From Burkholderia catarinensis (GTDB taxonomy: Bacteria > Pseudomonadota > Gammaproteobacteria > Burkholderiales > Burkholderiaceae), in contig NZ_MDEQ02000002.1 of NCBI RefSeq assembly GCF_001883705.2, positions 372,001 through 436,000 of the forward strand: a stretch of DNA of 64,000 nt. The letters run 5' to 3'. The notes beneath the pieces are model-generated. The model made no database searches. It saw only the letters and a list, made by a program, of their open reading frames with translations, and was not told where the DNA came from. Numbering within the stretch: the stretch's first letter is position 1; the number at the start of each line of letters is the position of its first letter. Below, piece after piece: positions 60,532-64,000 of the stretch. A program made the translations under genes and the position numbers.

Positions 60532-61905
60532 ATGCTCGAAGACAGCGCCCGCCTGACCTCCCTCATCTGCGGCACCGAGCCGCTCAACCGGATCTGGTCG
60601 CCCCGCGCGACGATCCAGCGGATGCTCGACGTCGAGGCCGCGCTTGCGCGTGCGCTCGCCGCGCAGCAGGTGATTCCCGCTGCCGCGGTCGCGCCGATCG
60701 AACGCGCGTGCGATGCCGGCCGGCTCGACGCCGATGCGCTCGCGCACGGCGCGGCGCTCGGCGGCAATCTCGCGATTCCGCTCGTCAAGCAGCTCACCGC
60801 GCAGGTGAAGGCCGACGACCCCGAGGCCGCGAAGTTCGTGCACTGGGGCGCGACGAGCCAGGACATCATCGATACCGCGACCGTGCTGCAACTGCGCGAC
60901 ACGCTCGACGTGCTCGAGCCGATGCTCGACGAAGCGTGCGCATCGCTCGCGGCGCTCGCGCGCACGCATCGCGCGACGCCGATGATCGGCCGCACGTGGC
61001 TGCAGCAGGCGCTGCCGATCACGCTCGGCCTGAAATTCGCCCAGTGGCTCGATGCGCTGCTGCGTCATCGCGCGCGCTTCGCCGAATTGCGTGCGCGCGT
61101 GCTGGTGCTGCAGTTCGGCGGCGCGGCCGGCACGCTCGCGAGCCTGCGCGAGCACGCGGGCGGCGTGACGGCCGCGCTCGCGGCCGACCTGCAACTCGCG
61201 GTGCCCGCCGTGCCGTGGCATACACAGCGCGACCGCATCGCGGAAGCCGCGTCTTGCTTCGGGATGCTGACGGGCACGCTCGGCAAGATCGCGCGCGACG
61301 TGTCGCTGCAGATGCAGACCGAAGTCGGCGAGCTCGGCGAACCGGCCGCTGCAGGCAAGGGCGGCTCGTCGACGATGCCGCACAAGCGCAACCCGGTCGG
61401 CTGCGCGGCCGTGCTGACGGCCGCCGTGCGTGCGCCGGGCCTCGTCGCGACCGTGTTCGCGGGGATGGTGCAGGAGCACGAGCGCGCGCTCGGCGGCTGG
61501 CAGGCCGAATGGGATGCGTTGCCCGACCTCGCGCGCCTGACGGGCGGCGCGCTCGCGCAGATCGCGCAGATCGTCGCGGGCCTCGACGTCAATACCGAAC
61601 GCCTGGCCGCGAACCTCGACCTGACGCACGGGCTGATCCTCGGCGAAGCCGTGATGCTGGCGCTCGGCGACCGGATCGGCCGGCTCGATGCGCATCACGT
61701 CGTCGAGCACGCGTCGAAGGAAGCCGTGCGCACGGGCGCGACGCTGTTCGACGTGCTCGCCGCCGATGCGACCGTGGCGGCCCACCTGTCGCGCGACGCG
61801 CTCGCGCGGCTGCTCGATCCCGCACATTATGTCGGCGAGGCGCAGGCCTATGTCGACGCCGTGCTCGCGCTGCACGCGGGCACGATCCAACCAGGAGAAC
61901 ATTGA
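60532..61905 (+). CDS. pcaB: 3-carboxy-cis,cis-muconate cycloisomerase
   Basis: A 457-residue fumarase/aspartase-superfamily enzyme that cyclises 3-carboxy-cis,cis-muconate to 4-carboxymuconolactone. The superfamily signature GGSSTMPHKRNPVGCAAVL is near residue 283; VHWGATSQDIIDTA lies near residue 103. The ATG at 60532 gives the typical start LEDSARLTSLICGTEPLNRI; a GTG at 60493 is possible but has no better signal. Its TGA stop overlaps the pcaD start (TGATG), so pcaB and pcaD are coupled. Confidence 0.93.
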   Translation: MLEDSARLTSLICGTEPLNRIWSPRATIQRMLDVEAALARALAAQQVIPAAAVAPIERACDAGRLDADALAHGAALGGNLAIPLVKQLTAQVKADDPEAAKFVHWGATSQDIIDTATVLQLRDTLDVLEPMLDEACASLAALARTHRATPMIGRTWLQQALPITLGLKFAQWLDALLRHRARFAELRARVLVLQFGGAAGTLASLREHAGGVTAALAADLQLAVPAVPWHTQRDRIAEAASCFGMLTGTLGKIARDVSLQMQTEVGELGEPAAAGKGGSSTMPHKRNPVGCAAVLTAAVRAPGLVATVFAGMVQEHERALGGWQAEWDALPDLARLTGGALAQIAQIVAGLDVNTERLAANLDLTHGLILGEAVMLALGDRIGRLDAHHVVEHASKEAVRTGATLFDVLAADATVAAHLSRDALARLLDPAHYVGEAQAYVDAVLALHAGTIQPGEH

Positions 61906-62690
61906 TGCCTTTCGCCACTGTCAACGGCGTGAAACTGCATTACCGGATCGACCGTGCCGCGCGCGACGACGCGCCGTGGCTCGTCTTCTCGAACTCGCTC
62001 GGCGCCGACCTGCAGATGTGGGCGCCGCAGATCCGTCCGCTCACGCAGCACTTCAACATCCTGCGCTACGACACGCGCGGCCACGGCCATTCCGATGCGC
62101 CGGCCGGTTCGTACACGGTCGAGCAACTCGCCGGCGACGTGATCGGCCTGCTCGACCACGTCGGCATCGAACGCGCGCATTTCTGCGGGATCTCGATGGG
62201 CGGGCTGACGGGCGCCGCGCTGGCCGCGCGCTACCCGTCGCGCATCGTGCGCGCGGTGCTGTCGAATACCGCCGCGAAGATCGGCTCGCCGGAAGTATGG
62301 GCGCCGCGTGCGCAGAAGGCGCGCGCCGAAGGGATGGCCGCGCTCGCCGACGCCGTGCTGCCGCGCTGGTTCACCGACGCATTCGTCGAACGCGAGCCGC
62401 GCCTGTTCGATGCGATCCGCGACACCTTCGTGCATACCGACAAGGATGGTTACGCGGCGAACTGCGACGCGCTGAACGCGGCCGACCTGCGCGAGGAAGT
62501 GAAAGGCATCGCGCTGCCGGTGCTCGTCGTGACCGGCGCGAAGGACATGTCGACGCCGCCCGACCAGGGTCGTGCGCTGGCTGCCGCGATTCCCGGCGCG
62601 CGTCACGTCGAATTCGACGCCGCGCACATTTCCAACATCGAGTGCACCGACGGTTTCAACCGCGCGCTGCTCGAATTCCTGACCGCGTGA
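61905..62690 (+). CDS. pcaD: 3-oxoadipate enol-lactone hydrolase
   Basis: A 261-residue alpha/beta hydrolase that opens beta-ketoadipate enol-lactone to 3-oxoadipate. Features: LVFSNSLGADLQMWAPQI near residue 26 (oxyanion region), nucleophile serine in FCGISMGGLTGAA near residue 93, and the catalytic histidine in AAHISNIE near residue 240. The ATG shares a base with the pcaB stop, and AGGAGAA precedes it. Here pcaD and pcaC are separate genes, unlike the fused PcaL of some bacteria. Confidence 0.93.
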   Translation: MPFATVNGVKLHYRIDRAARDDAPWLVFSNSLGADLQMWAPQIRPLTQHFNILRYDTRGHGHSDAPAGSYTVEQLAGDVIGLLDHVGIERAHFCGISMGGLTGAALAARYPSRIVRAVLSNTAAKIGSPEVWAPRAQKARAEGMAALADAVLPRWFTDAFVEREPRLFDAIRDTFVHTDKDGYAANCDALNAADLREEVKGIALPVLVVTGAKDMSTPPDQGRALAAAIPGARHVEFDAAHISNIECTDGFNRALLEFLTA

Positions 62691-62700
62691 GGCACCGACG

Positions 62701-63093
62701 ATGGACGACCAGCAACGTTATGAAGCAGGGATGAAGGTGCGTCGCGCGGTGCTCGGCGATGCGCACGTCGACCGTTCGATCGAGAACCGCACCGAGGTGA
62801 CCGACGAATTCCAGAACCTGATCACGCGCTATGCATGGGGCGAGATCTGGACGCGCGACGGCCTGCCGCGCCATACGCGCAGCCTGCTGACCGTCGCGAT
62901 GATGGTGGCGCTGAACCGCGGCGAGGAACTGGCGCTGCACCTGCGCGCCGCGCGCAACAACGGCGTGACGCGCGACGAGATCAAGGAAGTGCTGCTGCAG
63001 ACCGCGATCTATTGCGGCGTGCCGGCCGCGAATTCCGCGTTCCATCTCGCGGACAGGATTTTCAAGGAACAGGATGGGGCCGCGGCCGGTTAA
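62701..63093 (+). CDS. pcaC: 4-carboxymuconolactone decarboxylase
   Basis: A 130-residue decarboxylase of the CMD/AhpD fold, giving beta-ketoadipate enol-lactone for PcaD. Key blocks: YAWGEIWTRDGLPRHTRSLL, GEELALHLRAARNNGVTRDE with the catalytic histidine in LALHLRAA, and LLQTAIYCGVPAANSAFH. It starts 10 nt after pcaD. A 219-nt gap follows before pcaK, holding the second copy of the structured element. The length and motifs are as expected for the monofunctional enzyme. Confidence 0.93.
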   Translation: MDDQQRYEAGMKVRRAVLGDAHVDRSIENRTEVTDEFQNLITRYAWGEIWTRDGLPRHTRSLLTVAMMVALNRGEELALHLRAARNNGVTRDEIKEVLLQTAIYCGVPAANSAFHLADRIFKEQDGAAAG

Positions 63094-63251
63094 GCGCCGG
63101 CAGTGACCCGATCACGCGGCCCGCTGACGTTGACGGGCCGTCGACGAAGCAATCACGCGCCGGCAGAGCATCGGCGCGCGGCGCACCGGATGACCGGTGC
63201 GCGAACAATGGCAAGACGCGGTTCCGAGGCCGCGTCGCTTAAAACTATCAG

Positions 63252-63299
63252 CTTTGCATGGGACCAGAGTAGGCGCTGAAGCGCTAACTCTGGTCGACA
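63252..63299 (+). repeat. Structured 48-nt element before pcaK, copy 2
   Basis: Same element as 59729-59776: starts CTTTGCATGGGACC, hairpin 63262-63295 with outer stem GACCAGAGT/ACTCTGGTC, inner GCGC stem and TGAA loop, ending GGTCGACA just before the pcaK ribosome binding site AAAGGAGA. Next to the inner stem, copy 1 has an A-C mismatch where this copy has a G-T wobble pair. Confidence 0.75.
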
Positions 63300-63312
63300 A
63301 AGGAGACTCGCG

Positions 63313-64000
63313 ATGAATCGCGCACCCGTGGTCGATGTCCAGACCTTCATCAACGAGCAGCCGTTCGGCGGCTTTCAATGGCTCGTGTTCGTCATGTGTT
63401 TCGTGATCGTGCTGCTCGACGGCTTCGATACGGCCGCGATCGGCTTTATCGCGCCGTCGCTGCTGGGCGAATGGAACCTCACCAAGCCCGATCTCGCGCC
63501 CGTGCTGAGCGCCGCGCTGTTCGGCCTCGCGTGCGGCGCGCTCGTGTCGGGCCCGCTGTCCGACCGGCTCGGGCGGCGCGTACTGCTGATCGGCTCCGTA
63601 TTCCTGTTCGGTGTCGCGTGCCTCTTTTCCGCGTTCTCGACGACCATCGGGCACCTGACGATCCTGCGTTTCATCACCGGCGTCGGGCTGGGCGCGGCGA
63701 TGCCGAATGCCGTCACGATGATGGGCGAGTTCTGCCCGGACAAGCGCCGCGCGACCGTGATCAACCTGATGTTCTGCGGCTTCCCGCTCGGCGCCGCGTT
63801 CGGCGGTTTCCTGGCCGCCTGGATGATTCCGCATTTCGGCTGGCGCAGCGTGCTGATGCTCGGCGGCGTGACGCCGCTGCTGCTCGGCGTGCTGTTGCTG
63901 CTGAAGATGCCGGAATCGGTGCGCTTCATGGTCGCGAGCGGCCAGGCCGTCGACCGGATCCGCGCGACGCTCGCGCGCCTCTCGCGCGACGCGCTGAACG
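63313..64000 (+). CDS. pcaK: 4-hydroxybenzoate/protocatechuate MFS transporter PcaK (partial, cut by window end)
   Basis: The first 229 codons of an aromatic acid:H+ symporter; the gene runs off the window. It opens MNRAPVVDVQTFINEQPFGG, then helix 1 with FVIVLLDGFDTAAIGFIAPS, where the aspartate of DGFD is important in PcaK, and the loop motif GPLSDRLGRRVLLIG after helix 2. Five to six membrane segments are visible. The ATG follows AAAGGAGACTCGCG. Position after pcaC and family features make uptake of 4-hydroxybenzoate or protocatechuate the likely role. Confidence 0.88.
   Translation, partial: MNRAPVVDVQTFINEQPFGGFQWLVFVMCFVIVLLDGFDTAAIGFIAPSLLGEWNLTKPDLAPVLSAALFGLACGALVSGPLSDRLGRRVLLIGSVFLFGVACLFSAFSTTIGHLTILRFITGVGLGAAMPNAVTMMGEFCPDKRRATVINLMFCGFPLGAAFGGFLAAWMIPHFGWRSVLMLGGVTPLLLGVLLLLKMPESVRFMVASGQAVDRIRATLARLSRDALN

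Overview
The window is high-GC, densely packed DNA. Its codon use, AraC/LysR-rich regulation, Gram-negative trimeric porins, DUF4148 protein and BMA_0021-type peptide-maturation locus point to Burkholderia, most likely the B. cepacia complex. I see no rRNA, tRNA, CRISPR array, intact insertion sequence or phage gene. It reads as a metabolically versatile stretch of a secondary replicon or accessory-rich chromosome arm.

Layout. (1) 0.1-1.7 kb: a PadR/YqjI-like regulator and a siderophore-interacting ferric reductase in one operon. (2) 2.2-16 kb: a catabolic island with two paralogous beta-keto acid cleavage enzymes (BKACE), an MFS carrier, acetoacetyl-CoA synthetase, a lone Rieske ferredoxin, an acyl-CoA ligase, a quinone reductase, a TauD-type dioxygenase, a small serine hydrolase, a porin and a BON protein. 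Its AraC regulator sits in the middle. Both transcription units start with the same ~85-bp promoter region, which carries 21-bp-phased direct repeats. (3) 16.2-18.4 kb: small genes (MEKHLA, DUF4148, an orphan Xre/MbcA/ParS-type antitoxin) and an AT-rich gap. (4) 18.4-26.6 kb: a TOMM (azole/azoline RiPP) locus with an FHA protein, a kinase/cyclase-like/AAA fusion, two nitrile-hydratase-type leader peptides (one ending in Cys-Cys) and a fused cyclodehydratase. (5) 26.7-32.8 kb: two AidA/PixA proteins, then a LodA-like quinone-cofactor oxidase, its LodB flavoprotein and a mono-haem protein. The two units share an upstream 22-bp motif.

(6) 33-49 kb: aldehyde dehydrogenase and GMC oxidase, outer-membrane proteins, three AraC regulators, and a four-gene operon (2,4'-dihydroxyacetophenone dioxygenase, MFS, vicinal-diol-type dehydrogenase, SDR), followed by another GMC oxidase and an aldo/keto reductase. 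(7) 49.3-56.5 kb: argO/argP, an FNR-type regulator, universal stress protein, serine acetyltransferase, folE/folM. (8) 56.5 kb to the end: pobA with a divergent LysR, then pcaI, pcaJ, pcaB, pcaD, pcaC and pcaK (cut by the window edge), the beta-ketoadipate route for 4-hydroxybenzoate. A structured ~48-nt element recurs just ahead of pcaJ and pcaK.

How it fits together. The BKACE enzymes should release acetoacetate, which the adjacent synthetase activates. The dihydroxyacetophenone dioxygenase should yield 4-hydroxybenzoate, which pobA/pca can consume. pcaGH, pcaF and an IclR-type PcaR are not in the window. All functions are read from sequence by eye; none was checked by a database search.
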